Below, piece after piece: positions 15,215 to 24,119 of a stretch of DNA of 24,431 bases. Position 1 is the first letter of the stretch; every line of letters begins with the position of its first letter. The stretch lies in IMG/VR virus record IMGVR_UViG_3300010157_000240, positions 1-24,431 of that record. One strand, given 5' to 3'. The position numbers and the translations under genes are program-made. The notes beneath the pieces are model-generated. The model saw only the letters and a program-made list of their open reading frames with translations, did not search any database and was not told where the DNA came from. Source of the DNA: a virus.

Positions 15215-16831
15215 GTGAGGTCTTATACCATAACTCTTACAAGCGTTCAACCTACCACCCCTTCATCAATAATAGATCACTATTTCTTTTATGATTCTAG
15301 GTTTGGCTTGAACTTCACATACCCAAATTCTGCGGATGGAAGTCTATTTAACACAACAACAGGCACGTTTGTATATCCGGTAACAGCAGACAGTGAAAAC
15401 ATATACCCCTGGGGATATTCTATACAGAATAATCAACACACTCTTACTGTAGGACCACTCAAAGGACCGTATACAGTTACTTTCGATACAGCGAGTCTTG
15501 ACGTAAGTCAGTCGGCAATTATTAAAATAAATTATGACTTTGGAGACGGTACATCAACAACAGTTAACCGTCAACTAGGTGATACCCTGACACAGATAGA
15601 TCCTAACAATGTTAGTATTAGTCATGATTACTATCCAAAAGACGATACCGTGACTGTATATAATTCGGTTGTAACAGTTACAAACGGAAACTTAATCGAG
15701 GATGTGTTTAATATTGCTATCTCGTCAGTACCAGCATCGATCTATGACTTTGATGATGTATATCTCATTAACAACACTCAACAAATTGCTACAGCTGAAA
15801 TGCAAAATATTCTTGAAATTGCACAGCCAAATTACCTTGCCGTAACACGTGTGCTTAGTGCAGCAGAAGCCGCTTATTATCCAACAGTTGCTCCTTTTAA
15901 CCCGATTACATCATTAAGTGGTTATGAAAATAATCTTATTCTTTGGCTTGATGCATCCGATGCGTTAACACTTTCAAGAGATAATAAAGAAAATGTTATA
16001 ACATGGTACGATAAAAGTCTATATAATAATAACTTCTTTTCTGATAGTACCACAACAAGTCCAACATTTAAATACCCAAGACAATCAAGGTCTCTACGCA
16101 AGTGCGTTAGTTTTACTATAGGTAAGTATCTTTACGCTTTAAGCGATCTCTGGACAGGAAACTATTCATTTGATTCAATAATAGATAATAAAGGATATTC
16201 TGTATTTGCTGTTATGAGGATTAATAAATCAGGTGGTACCTTATTTGCGTATGATTTAAATAGAGACGAGCAACTTAATCCTTCAACAGGTGATAGTGGT
16301 GATGGTGTTAATTATGTACCAAATTTAAATATTTCACTCGGTAGCCCCAATGCAATAACGGTTGAACAGGGGGATACAAGTTTTTATTTTGGTACTAGCG
16401 CCAATGATCCAAACGGTGTATATCAACCAACAACAATTAGTAATATTTCTTATAATTTAAGTGCGTATAGCTTATACTCTATAACTTTAAGCGGTGATGA
16501 AAACGCTCAGCTCTATATTACCGCAGATACAGCAATCGCTAGAAGGCGTTATCAAAACTATCAATATAATTTAAGTTCTTTCCTTAGCGGTGGATTTAAC
16601 TCAAGCACAGTATTATACCCACCTACCGGTCAAAATATACCTGCAGGCACGTATGATAAAAAGCTTGTTTATGCACTTCTCGGTACAAGCGATGCGTATT
16701 TTAATAGTTATTTAAGAGATACAGAAATTTCAGAATTTATGATTTTTAATAAACCGCTCGACACTGTAGCGACTGTTAGTGTTCTAAATTATCTCGCTAA
16801 TAAGTGGAACTTAACGCTCCGGACTGACTAG
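15215..16831 (+). CDS. PKD plus concanavalin/LamG-like structural protein
   Basis: 538 residues from a GTG start. The frame is closed by TAA at 15203-15205, so the true start is at or after 15206, and GTG 15215 is the best candidate. Residues about 100-150 (I-N-Y-D-F-G-D-G-T-S ... S-H-D-Y-Y-P) have the W/Y-D-F-G-D-G-T core and later H-x-Y of a PKD (polycystic kidney disease) domain. Residues about 240-535 (L-I-L-W-L-D-A-S-D-A-L-T, I-T-W-Y-D-K-S-L-Y-N-N, G-Y-S-V-F-A-V-M-R-I, and E-F-M-I-F-N-K-P-L near the end) match LamG/concanavalin-like jelly-roll domains often found in phage fibres and surface-binding proteins. Likely role: glycan or matrix binding from the virion. There is no good late promoter upstream (aataagta at 15201-15208 is weak), so it may depend on transcription from 13259. 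Confidence 0.7.
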   Translation: MRSYTITLTSVQPTTPSSIIDHYFFYDSRFGLNFTYPNSADGSLFNTTTGTFVYPVTADSENIYPWGYSIQNNQHTLTVGPLKGPYTVTFDTASLDVSQSAIIKINYDFGDGTSTTVNRQLGDTLTQIDPNNVSISHDYYPKDDTVTVYNSVVTVTNGNLIEDVFNIAISSVPASIYDFDDVYLINNTQQIATAEMQNILEIAQPNYLAVTRVLSAAEAAYYPTVAPFNPITSLSGYENNLILWLDASDALTLSRDNKENVITWYDKSLYNNNFFSDSTTTSPTFKYPRQSRSLRKCVSFTIGKYLYALSDLWTGNYSFDSIIDNKGYSVFAVMRINKSGGTLFAYDLNRDEQLNPSTGDSGDGVNYVPNLNISLGSPNAITVEQGDTSFYFGTSANDPNGVYQPTTISNISYNLSAYSLYSITLSGDENAQLYITADTAIARRRYQNYQYNLSSFLSGGFNSSTVLYPPTGQNIPAGTYDKKLVYALLGTSDAYFNSYLRDTEISEFMIFNKPLDTVATVSVLNYLANKWNLTLRTD

Positions 16832-16848
16832 TGTCTCTTTTAGTCTAT

Positions 16849-16856
16849 TATAAATA
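16849..16856 (+). promoter_or_regulatory. T4-like late promoter (TATAAATA), very close to the start codon
   Basis: Exact octamer ending 5 bases before the ATG at 16862. In T4, transcription starts about 6 bases past this motif, so the message would begin almost at the start codon and have essentially no leader. Confidence 0.6.
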
Positions 16857-16861
16857 ATGTC

Positions 16862-19800
16862 ATGGAGGTAATCACCCTCAATTCTACTAATTTTATTGGT
16901 TTATCTGCTGCTTATACGCACGATAACACAATAAAATTTGACCACGAAGTCTATAAGACGGAGCAAGGCGTTAGTCTGCCGCTTTCGCCAGTATTTGCAA
17001 ATGCTAATGACACTGCAACAAATAATTACTCTAATCTCTTTTTAACCCAAACAACGCCAATACCAAGCGTTGCATATATAGAGGATCTTGAACCTATATT
17101 TGATGGCGGGTTTACAACGTTTTTAGCCGTCAACGCTACCGGTGGTATAAGTGATGCGTCACGTTACCTGGTTGTTCAAGAACCTGATATAGCAGTCAAT
17201 ACTGCTACAATATCTGTATCAGGAGTTCGTAGCAAAATTGACAACAGATACTTTTTTACTATAATTTTTCTAGATCAAAACCTGTGTAAAGTAGAGCATA
17301 TTAACGGATCTATAAAAAGATATCTTACTCTAGATATTCAAGATAATATCTTTTTTTCCTTTGACGTTAATTTAGATTATCTCGGTGAGTTAAGTCCGCA
17401 AATATTTTATTACACGTACGATAGGGATAATAATTTTATTGTTTTTTCAAAAAATATACTAGATACAGAGCGTTATGTATCATATCGTTCATCTGATGCT
17501 AGTCTTGTTACAGTAAGCCCTATTACAGGAGCTAATACTATACCGTTTACATCTGATTCAATTTTTGCGTGTACACCAAGACCTGAACAACCGAATAATA
17601 CAAAACTTGTAGATCCCTGGGTTAGTTATAATCCAAACTTTAAGACAAATACTCAAGATATTAATATTAACCGAAGCACAAAAGATGTTAATACTAATCT
17701 TTTAGTTAATAGTGAATATTCAAATGTCACTGGTACAGCTCTTAACATCAACGCTCTTTCACTTAAAAACACATCCACACCAGAAAACTATCAATCAAGA
17801 AATAACCCGTTTCAATCAAATAAATCTAACTATACAACAGAAGACGATATAGAATTTCGTGAATATAAAAAACTATTTACAGGGTCAAATCAAATACTCG
17901 GTAATGATAATATTACTCTAGGATATGAGTCATATACAACAGATATCGTTTTACCAAAAGACAGTGTAACATACTTTCATGTACCGCAAGTATTATACCC
18001 ATTTAGCCGTCTCAATATTAATGAATCAGGTCTTGTTGAAGCAGGCGCTATAGCAGGTGATCATCCTATAAAGTCTGATAAAATCTTTAAAAAACTAGCT
18101 AACGCTAAATCAACCTCGCCATTTGGTAGCGTATCAGATGAAGCAAATGGATCTTTTCTTTGTAGCTGGTTGTCAGGCAGTTCTGACCTTTCTGTTAAGC
18201 CAACCTGGGTTGACAGATATTATAATCCATCTAAAATTACATTTATTAATGCATTAACGAGTAGATCACTTAAAGCCATCTCATATGAATCAGCATTTGA
18301 AGATCTCGTTCTTCGCGCTGGTAATATACCAGGCACAGATGATGTTTTTGATAAACCTTCAGATCTTATTTTTGAACCAGGTTGTTATTATGCATATCAT
18401 CATTATGGTCCAAAAGACGTTAGTAAGTTTATACAAACATTTACACCATTTCTTGTAGAAGAAGGTCTTGACAATTATTTTTTTAGCAACGGGTCGTCAG
18501 CTGAAAGCTCTATACAAAACAACGAGTATTCATTTGATGGCAATACCTATGCAATTACTAATCCGCTATCAAGCATACAATTATCGAATCAATTCACACT
18601 AGCGTTTGATATGTATAATGCCGACTGGTCAAAGCCATTTGGCTATCAGGTTATAGGTAATTTTCTTAACGATGGGTTTGGTATTTTTAATGAAAATATT
18701 GTAACACCTACAGTGCTTGTTAATACAGTCTCGAGTCTAGATATATTAAACACTGATTTACGTAAGCTTAAAACTATTACATATTCAGCTCAACCGCTTG
18801 CTTTTATCCGGTCAAATTTTGGCGAAAACTACTCTATTGTTTTTAGCGATGGGTTTATAAGACAGTATACGTGTGACGACAACCTTCTACGGCAGTCGTA
18901 TTCATCTTATCTCGCAAATACTATTGATTATACAAATAACGAAACAACAGCTTTTGTTCTCTGCTCTGGCTCACCAACCATTAGAGTATTACAAGTAGAC
19001 TTAGCATCATCTACACTAACACCCATTAACACCGCAACCGTCGATAAACAATTTACACCAAACGCAGGTTCATTTTCAAATAATCTTGCAAAAACAATTG
19101 ATGTTTATAATAATAGTTTCTATTTTACAGAAGGATCAACTTCGCGTCGAGTAGGAAATAAAATTTATTATTTAACCGATAATAATAAAACAATTGTAGA
19201 GTGGAATGAAATTAACTCTACAGCTATGGCGCTGTCATCAGCTTTTAAAATATCTAGCACAAACGCCACTTCTAATATTACTGATTTTAATATTGATTTT
19301 GACAGTAATATCTGGATACTGCAGAACAACAACACGTATTACAAATACACACAAGATAGAGAATTTTTATTATCGGGTACACTTACATCAAGCACATCAT
19401 CTGTCAATACTGTTTCTTTAACCGGATCAGGTAAGCACCATACTTACGCTATATCAAATAGTGGATCTACATCTTCTTACGATTACACAGTTTTTATTAA
19501 CAACTCGCAACTACGCCCTGTATTTGATTTTAACATTATAAACAATAAAATTGTCTTTCTCACACAACCACTATCAGGTGATAATATTGTAATATCTCGG
19601 TTAGTGTATCAAGACACATTTAAAAATCATAAAATTAATTTTATATCTGAATTTGTAAACGGTGAATATATTGATAATGTCTTAATCTCACGTACAGGGT
19701 ATTTAAAAACGGCGACAACCACAACTACCACAACAGCTCAAGCGTACCAATTTATTGTTTTAAACACAAGCGGTACGCAGATATCTAATGCATTTTATAC

Positions 19801-20500
19801 AACGTTAACAGGTAATCCTGCTTTTACAAATACCAACTATCTACGTGAATATATTCAAGACGCGTATTCGTCTGCAAATTTAAACGTGAAGGCAGTTGCA
19901 AGAAATGTATATAATGATACTGACTTATTAACAAGTGAAATTAAATTTAACCTTTCAGCTCTTGATCCTGGTTATCATCATTTTGCCGTTCGCTTTGATA
20001 CCTATCACGGCTTTATGTCGCTATTTGTGGATGGTCAGCGAGTTAATGATGTTCAGTTTGCTCCGAGAAAATATAAATTTAGCAATCTTCTCTATCGTCC
20101 CTTCTTAGTAGGCTCAGCATGCTTTAATAATTCAACACCATTATTCAAATATTTACAAAAAAATACATATCTCGTTGAAAATACAAAGATAAGAAATTTC
20201 TATCTGTACAACACACCACTTAATGATTACGATATTATTATGCATGCGCGTGAAAGCTGTGATATTCATGATATTCATTTTGATATACCTTGCGGTCGTA
20301 GAAACTACCTTGAAGAAATAGAGAGATATTTTAAAGCTACAACCCCTGGCTCAAAGTCAACACAATATAATATTGTAATACGCAATACCGGTATAGTAGA
20401 TGATAAGCTGAGAACAGCTCTTGAAAAGAGAATAGCTATAGCGCTTGCAAAATCAGCTCCTGTCTATTCGAAATTAAATAAAATAAAGTGGGTCAATTAA
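16862..20500 (+). CDS. Giant LamG-containing virion structural protein
   Basis: 1212 residues. Residues about 630-880 contain repeating four-strand-like segments (for example S-I-V-F-S-D-G-F-I-R-Q-Y and N-K-I-Y-Y-L-T-D-N-N-K-T-I) that could be a beta-propeller related to the next gene. Residues about 1035-1110 (Y-H-H-F-A-V-R-F-D, F-M-S-L-F-V-D-G-Q-R-V) are the strand pair of a LamG domain. The last 60 residues (Y-N-I-V-I-R-N-T-G-I ... K-L-N-K-I-K-W) are charged and helical, like the C-terminal anchor segments of phage baseplate or fibre-base proteins. There is no signal peptide. It lies 4 bases before the next gene, so the two are probably translated together and may interact. The start is uncertain: GGAGGT follows the ATG directly (16864-16869) instead of preceding it. 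A long stretch, residues 100-600, matches nothing I recognise. Confidence 0.65.
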   Translation: MEVITLNSTNFIGLSAAYTHDNTIKFDHEVYKTEQGVSLPLSPVFANANDTATNNYSNLFLTQTTPIPSVAYIEDLEPIFDGGFTTFLAVNATGGISDASRYLVVQEPDIAVNTATISVSGVRSKIDNRYFFTIIFLDQNLCKVEHINGSIKRYLTLDIQDNIFFSFDVNLDYLGELSPQIFYYTYDRDNNFIVFSKNILDTERYVSYRSSDASLVTVSPITGANTIPFTSDSIFACTPRPEQPNNTKLVDPWVSYNPNFKTNTQDININRSTKDVNTNLLVNSEYSNVTGTALNINALSLKNTSTPENYQSRNNPFQSNKSNYTTEDDIEFREYKKLFTGSNQILGNDNITLGYESYTTDIVLPKDSVTYFHVPQVLYPFSRLNINESGLVEAGAIAGDHPIKSDKIFKKLANAKSTSPFGSVSDEANGSFLCSWLSGSSDLSVKPTWVDRYYNPSKITFINALTSRSLKAISYESAFEDLVLRAGNIPGTDDVFDKPSDLIFEPGCYYAYHHYGPKDVSKFIQTFTPFLVEEGLDNYFFSNGSSAESSIQNNEYSFDGNTYAITNPLSSIQLSNQFTLAFDMYNADWSKPFGYQVIGNFLNDGFGIFNENIVTPTVLVNTVSSLDILNTDLRKLKTITYSAQPLAFIRSNFGENYSIVFSDGFIRQYTCDDNLLRQSYSSYLANTIDYTNNETTAFVLCSGSPTIRVLQVDLASSTLTPINTATVDKQFTPNAGSFSNNLAKTIDVYNNSFYFTEGSTSRRVGNKIYYLTDNNKTIVEWNEINSTAMALSSAFKISSTNATSNITDFNIDFDSNIWILQNNNTYYKYTQDREFLLSGTLTSSTSSVNTVSLTGSGKHHTYAISNSGSTSSYDYTVFINNSQLRPVFDFNIINNKIVFLTQPLSGDNIVISRLVYQDTFKNHKINFISEFVNGEYIDNVLISRTGYLKTATTTTTTTAQAYQFIVLNTSGTQISNAFYTTLTGNPAFTNTNYLREYIQDAYSSANLNVKAVARNVYNDTDLLTSEIKFNLSALDPGYHHFAVRFDTYHGFMSLFVDGQRVNDVQFAPRKYKFSNLLYRPFLVGSACFNNSTPLFKYLQKNTYLVENTKIRNFYLYNTPLNDYDIIMHARESCDIHDIHFDIPCGRRNYLEEIERYFKATTPGSKSTQYNIVIRNTGIVDDKLRTALEKRIAIALAKSAPVYSKLNKIKWVN

Positions 20501-20504
20501 AACG

Positions 20505-22127
20505 ATGAATATTAATGATATTATAGCTCAAAAAGGTGTATTATATGACCGTTATCTTGGAACACCGCTTTCCTTGCCTTACTCAGATTTTGAGACGATT
20601 AAAATTAAGCAAAACGATACTGCTAATAATTTTAATCTAAACAATATTATATCAAAGATACACGAAAACTATCTTTATCTCTATAAAGTAGCTCATATTG
20701 CTTCAAATATAATGCCACTTACGTCTATCTCTACAATTGGCGTTGTTTCACCTAGTGGGTTTTCAGCTTATCAAGGACTCAGTACAAGTCAATTTACTAG
20801 CTTTGCTTCCGTAGGTATTAGTAATTTTGATAACTGTAACGTTCTTAGTGTTAAATATAATTCTGATTTAGCAAAATATGTTATATTTGGCTCCTCAGGA
20901 CCAAACCTTGTTGTACTTAATAGTAACGATACTCTTACAAGTGCAACAACAGCTCTTAGCACGACGTCAGTATCAATAGGGTCTAATATTAAATGGAGCA
21001 ATATTCAAGACTTTACTTTTGGTGATAATAATGAGTTTTATGTTTTAGATCAAGGTGCTAATAGTGTAGTAAAGTATGATGCCACTGGTCTTCTAACCGA
21101 TGATAATATTTTACAAAACATGCTTGTTTATCAGGGCAATGTAGGCGGGAGAGGTACATTTGATGATAATACAAAGTTTAATGTACCAACGAGCATTGAT
21201 TATTATAATTCAGAATTATATGTTTTGGATTCTGGTAATAGCTGCATTAAGAAATATGATACCAATCTCAATTGGATCACTACCTACAGACTATTCAGAG
21301 ATTTTCTCTCTGCATACCCTATACAGATTAATCATGATAACAACGGTAATGTCTATGTAGTTACAAAAACAAACAGTATCTTAAAATATAACGAAGACTT
21401 TACAGTAAAGACAGAAATCGATCTCAATACTTTAACCGGTGATACGGGCAAGGTAAAGCAAATTGTGTTTTCGTCGTCTGATACAAATGTATTTTATCTC
21501 TTTACTGATAGTTATATCTATAAAAGTCTTTTAAGCAATCCAGATGATATTGTAGGAAAATATTCTTTATCACGATTTGGTGTCAATACACAAGAAACAA
21601 TATCAAATATGTCGTCAGTAGCTAAGAATATTAACGGTATTGATTATGATTATAATTTTATTTTTAGTTCTAGTTCTAACATTGGTAAGATTTCTGTTTA
21701 TGAAGACAGCCTTAACGCAGTAAGCGTTCTTACAAACGATATATTTGATATCTATACTATAGATGAGCTTTCAATACACCCGGAAGAATATTTACAAAGC
21801 TGGGTTATTAATAAAACAATTTCTAAGTTACTTATCAATCATATGAGGCTTCGTGATAATATTACTAGTAAGCTACTGTATCAAAAAGACGCAGCAAGTG
21901 GTGATATTCTACTTACTGGAACAAGATATCTCACCGAAAAAGAGCTTAATAAAATTCATTTTTATCAAGATATAACAAAATATATCGGCATGAATGAGTT
22001 ATTTCAAAATAATATTGTTAATCGACCTTTTCAATATATACATGAAATTCAGATTAATTTGTTATCCATGTTAAACGCAGAAATACAAAATTATCTTAGC
22101 AAGTCTCAAGTTGTAGAGCTGAATTAA
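20505..22127 (+). CDS. NHL-type beta-propeller structural protein, probable baseplate-associated
   Basis: 540 residues. The N-terminus M-N-I-N-D-I-I-A-Q-K-G and the helical segment at about 48-70 (I-S-K-I-H-E-N-Y-L-Y-L-Y-K-V) look like an attachment region. Residues about 100-420 contain NHL-like blades: F-Y-V-L-D-Q-G-A-N-S-V-V-K-Y-D (about 178-192), L-Y-V-L-D-S-G-N-S-C-I-K-K-Y-D (about 234-248) and V-Y-V-V-T-K-T-N-S-I-L-K-Y (about 282-294). The C-terminal 110 residues (S-I-H-P-E-E-Y-L-Q-S-W onward) are helical. NHL propellers usually bind proteins or nucleic acid; in a phage late cluster, attachment of fibres or glycan binding is plausible. It follows the 1212-residue gene by 4 bases with the start codon in ...aaaacgATG, and no late promoter is seen. 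Confidence 0.65.
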   Translation: MNINDIIAQKGVLYDRYLGTPLSLPYSDFETIKIKQNDTANNFNLNNIISKIHENYLYLYKVAHIASNIMPLTSISTIGVVSPSGFSAYQGLSTSQFTSFASVGISNFDNCNVLSVKYNSDLAKYVIFGSSGPNLVVLNSNDTLTSATTALSTTSVSIGSNIKWSNIQDFTFGDNNEFYVLDQGANSVVKYDATGLLTDDNILQNMLVYQGNVGGRGTFDDNTKFNVPTSIDYYNSELYVLDSGNSCIKKYDTNLNWITTYRLFRDFLSAYPIQINHDNNGNVYVVTKTNSILKYNEDFTVKTEIDLNTLTGDTGKVKQIVFSSSDTNVFYLFTDSYIYKSLLSNPDDIVGKYSLSRFGVNTQETISNMSSVAKNINGIDYDYNFIFSSSSNIGKISVYEDSLNAVSVLTNDIFDIYTIDELSIHPEEYLQSWVINKTISKLLINHMRLRDNITSKLLYQKDAASGDILLTGTRYLTEKELNKIHFYQDITKYIGMNELFQNNIVNRPFQYIHEIQINLLSMLNAEIQNYLSKSQVVELN

Positions 22128-22147
22128 TTTGATTTTATATCTCTGAC

Positions 22148-22155
22148 ATTAAATA
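22148..22155 (+). promoter_or_regulatory. Weak candidate late promoter (ATTAAATA)
   Basis: Two mismatches to TATAAATA, ending 6 bases before the ATG at 22162, within a 34-base gap. The spacing resembles that at 16849. Weak by itself. Confidence 0.3.
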
Positions 22156-22161
22156 ATTGTA

Positions 22162-24078
22162 ATGGCATCTCCAGTTCAACTCACATCAAATACTGTGGTA
22201 AAGCTCGTTATTAGACGAGGTACAGATCAACAGCGTCAGCAAGTTACATTGGCTAGCGGTGAGCTAGGGTTTACAACAGACACAGAGCGTGTATTTGTAG
22301 GTAACGGTAATACCGGTGGCGGTGTCATAGTGGGTAATAAAACCTATATATCAAAAAAAGGTGTAGAGGACTTTTCAAACCCTTATTATGGTGATCTCGC
22401 GTATGTAACATACGATGCGACAGGCAAGCTCACCAATACCCTCTATATACGCAATACTACTAATAGCATTAATACACTTAACGGCTGGACTAGTGTTAAT
22501 CCTGTTTTAGGTGCTCCGTTTGACTACTCAACTGGTACTTTATTGTTTAACTCACAATATCTCAATCTTAATACAGCTTCTAAACTCTTTACCGTACAAG
22601 ACAACATTACTACCATTACGCTAAGTGCTAATGATGTCGTAGCGTATAACTTACCTACGGTTGATGTACACGCTACTAATAAATTATATGTTGATACTTT
22701 AGTCAACGCAACATCTAACGCTGATCAACTATACACGCGTGTATATATTGGAAACAATTTTGTGCCTCTCAGCGGAAAAGCTACAATAACAGGCGCTCTC
22801 AGTACAACATCCTTTGTACGTATACCAACTGCTCCTATACACGCTTACGATGCACCAAATAAGCTATATGTTGATACACTAACAAACAATACATCTGACG
22901 ATATTTATAAATATGTTTATTCCAACTACCTACCATTAACAGGTGAGCGTCAGATTACAGGTTATATTGATACAGATATTGCAAGTGCAGTACCCGCTCT
23001 ACGTCTTAAGCAGTCTGGCTTAGGTGCTGCGTTGAGAATTGAAGATGTGGTTCGTAATACCACACCTTTTATTGTTGATAACTATGGTAGTCTAGGTATC
23101 GGTATAACGCCTCCGGCAGGAAGCGATACAAAAATTACTGTTAAAGGTAGTATGAGTGCGTCTGGTAATTTAATTATTCTTGGCAATACAGGCGTAGGCA
23201 CACCATCTCCGGTTTCTAAATTAGACGTACGCGGTGACGTTAATATTGGTGATCCAAATATTAATACAACAAAAACAGCTGGTAATAAATTGTTGTTTAA
23301 TTCAACAAATAATTCCGATATTCTAGCTCTTTATAGATACAATACCTCTGCTGACGTCTCAGAGCTACGTACGCAAATTGGTAATAACATCGAGGGGGAT
23401 GCAAGTGATGCGTTTGTTGTAGGTAATATACCTGATATTACATCACAGTGGATGGACTGGTTGAGGGTAAAATATGATAAAATGACATATAGAGGTGACC
23501 TTACGGTGGCGGGGTTAGGTGAATTTAGTGGAAATACGCAAATTGGTAATGGAGCGGCTCAGGGAATTTACAACGATGGTAATAACAACATAGCAATTAG
23601 AAATAACGAGGGGGCTGATGGTGGTATAAAATTTCAGACATATAATGGTGTGAGAACCGATATGCATATTAGTAGTGTTGACGGTCATGTAGGTATTGGT
23701 GTGTCGCCCTCTGCGACAGCTAAACTAGCAGTCGCGGGTAAGATATATGCTAGTGATGCTATTACATCATCATCTGATATTATAGCTTTTAGTTCTTCCG
23801 ACGAAAGACTTAAAAACAATATACAACCTATTCCCTCAGCTTTAGATAAGATTGATTTAATTAATGGTGTTGAATACGACTGGAATACCGAGCTTCAATC
23901 CACCTACACCGGACATGATGTTGGGGTGCTTGCACAAGAGGTTGAAAATATTTTACCTGAGGCTGTTACAACACGTGAAGATGGATACAAAGCAGTGCGG
24001 TATGAGAAAGTTATACCATTATTGATACAGGCTATCAAGGAACTTAAGACTGAAGTTCGAGCTCTTAAAAACATTTAA
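22162..24078 (+). CDS. Tail-fibre protein with Mtd-N-like start and S74 intramolecular chaperone
   Basis: 638 residues. Residues about 12-54 (L-V-I-R-R-G-T-D, V-T-L-A-S-G-E-L-G-F-T-T-D-T, V-F-V-G-N-G) match the N-terminal domain shared by many phage fibres and the Bordetella phage tropism determinant. Residues about 170-270 hold two N-K-L-Y-V-D-T-L repeats. Residues about 300-540 have fibre segments such as L-G-I-G-I-T-P-P and H-V-G-I-G-V-S-P-S. The chaperone starts near residue 545: S-S-D-E-R-L-K-N-N-I, with the conserved S546-D547-x-R-L-K, then G-V-E-Y-D-W, G-V-L-A-Q-E-V-E and a terminal helix I-P-L-L-I-Q-A-I-K-E-L-K. This S74 type assists trimer folding and then cuts itself off at the conserved serine, so the mature fibre would be about 545 residues. 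Most likely a receptor-binding fibre. Confidence 0.85.
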   Translation: MASPVQLTSNTVVKLVIRRGTDQQRQQVTLASGELGFTTDTERVFVGNGNTGGGVIVGNKTYISKKGVEDFSNPYYGDLAYVTYDATGKLTNTLYIRNTTNSINTLNGWTSVNPVLGAPFDYSTGTLLFNSQYLNLNTASKLFTVQDNITTITLSANDVVAYNLPTVDVHATNKLYVDTLVNATSNADQLYTRVYIGNNFVPLSGKATITGALSTTSFVRIPTAPIHAYDAPNKLYVDTLTNNTSDDIYKYVYSNYLPLTGERQITGYIDTDIASAVPALRLKQSGLGAALRIEDVVRNTTPFIVDNYGSLGIGITPPAGSDTKITVKGSMSASGNLIILGNTGVGTPSPVSKLDVRGDVNIGDPNINTTKTAGNKLLFNSTNNSDILALYRYNTSADVSELRTQIGNNIEGDASDAFVVGNIPDITSQWMDWLRVKYDKMTYRGDLTVAGLGEFSGNTQIGNGAAQGIYNDGNNNIAIRNNEGADGGIKFQTYNGVRTDMHISSVDGHVGIGVSPSATAKLAVAGKIYASDAITSSSDIIAFSSSDERLKNNIQPIPSALDKIDLINGVEYDWNTELQSTYTGHDVGVLAQEVENILPEAVTTREDGYKAVRYEKVIPLLIQAIKELKTEVRALKNI

Positions 24079-24119
24079 ATTTATATTGCCTTTATCTATA
24101 AAGCCTGTAATATATAGAA

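Noticed and set aside
22162-24078. Diversity-generating retroelement suggested by the Mtd-like N-terminus
   Set aside because: No reverse transcriptase, no template repeat with adenine-specific changes and no C-type lectin end are visible; the gene ends in an S74 chaperone instead.
24088-24105. Hairpin gcctttat / ataaagcc as a terminator after the S74 gene
   Set aside because: One mismatch near the base, a tiny loop and no following T-run; too weak to call.
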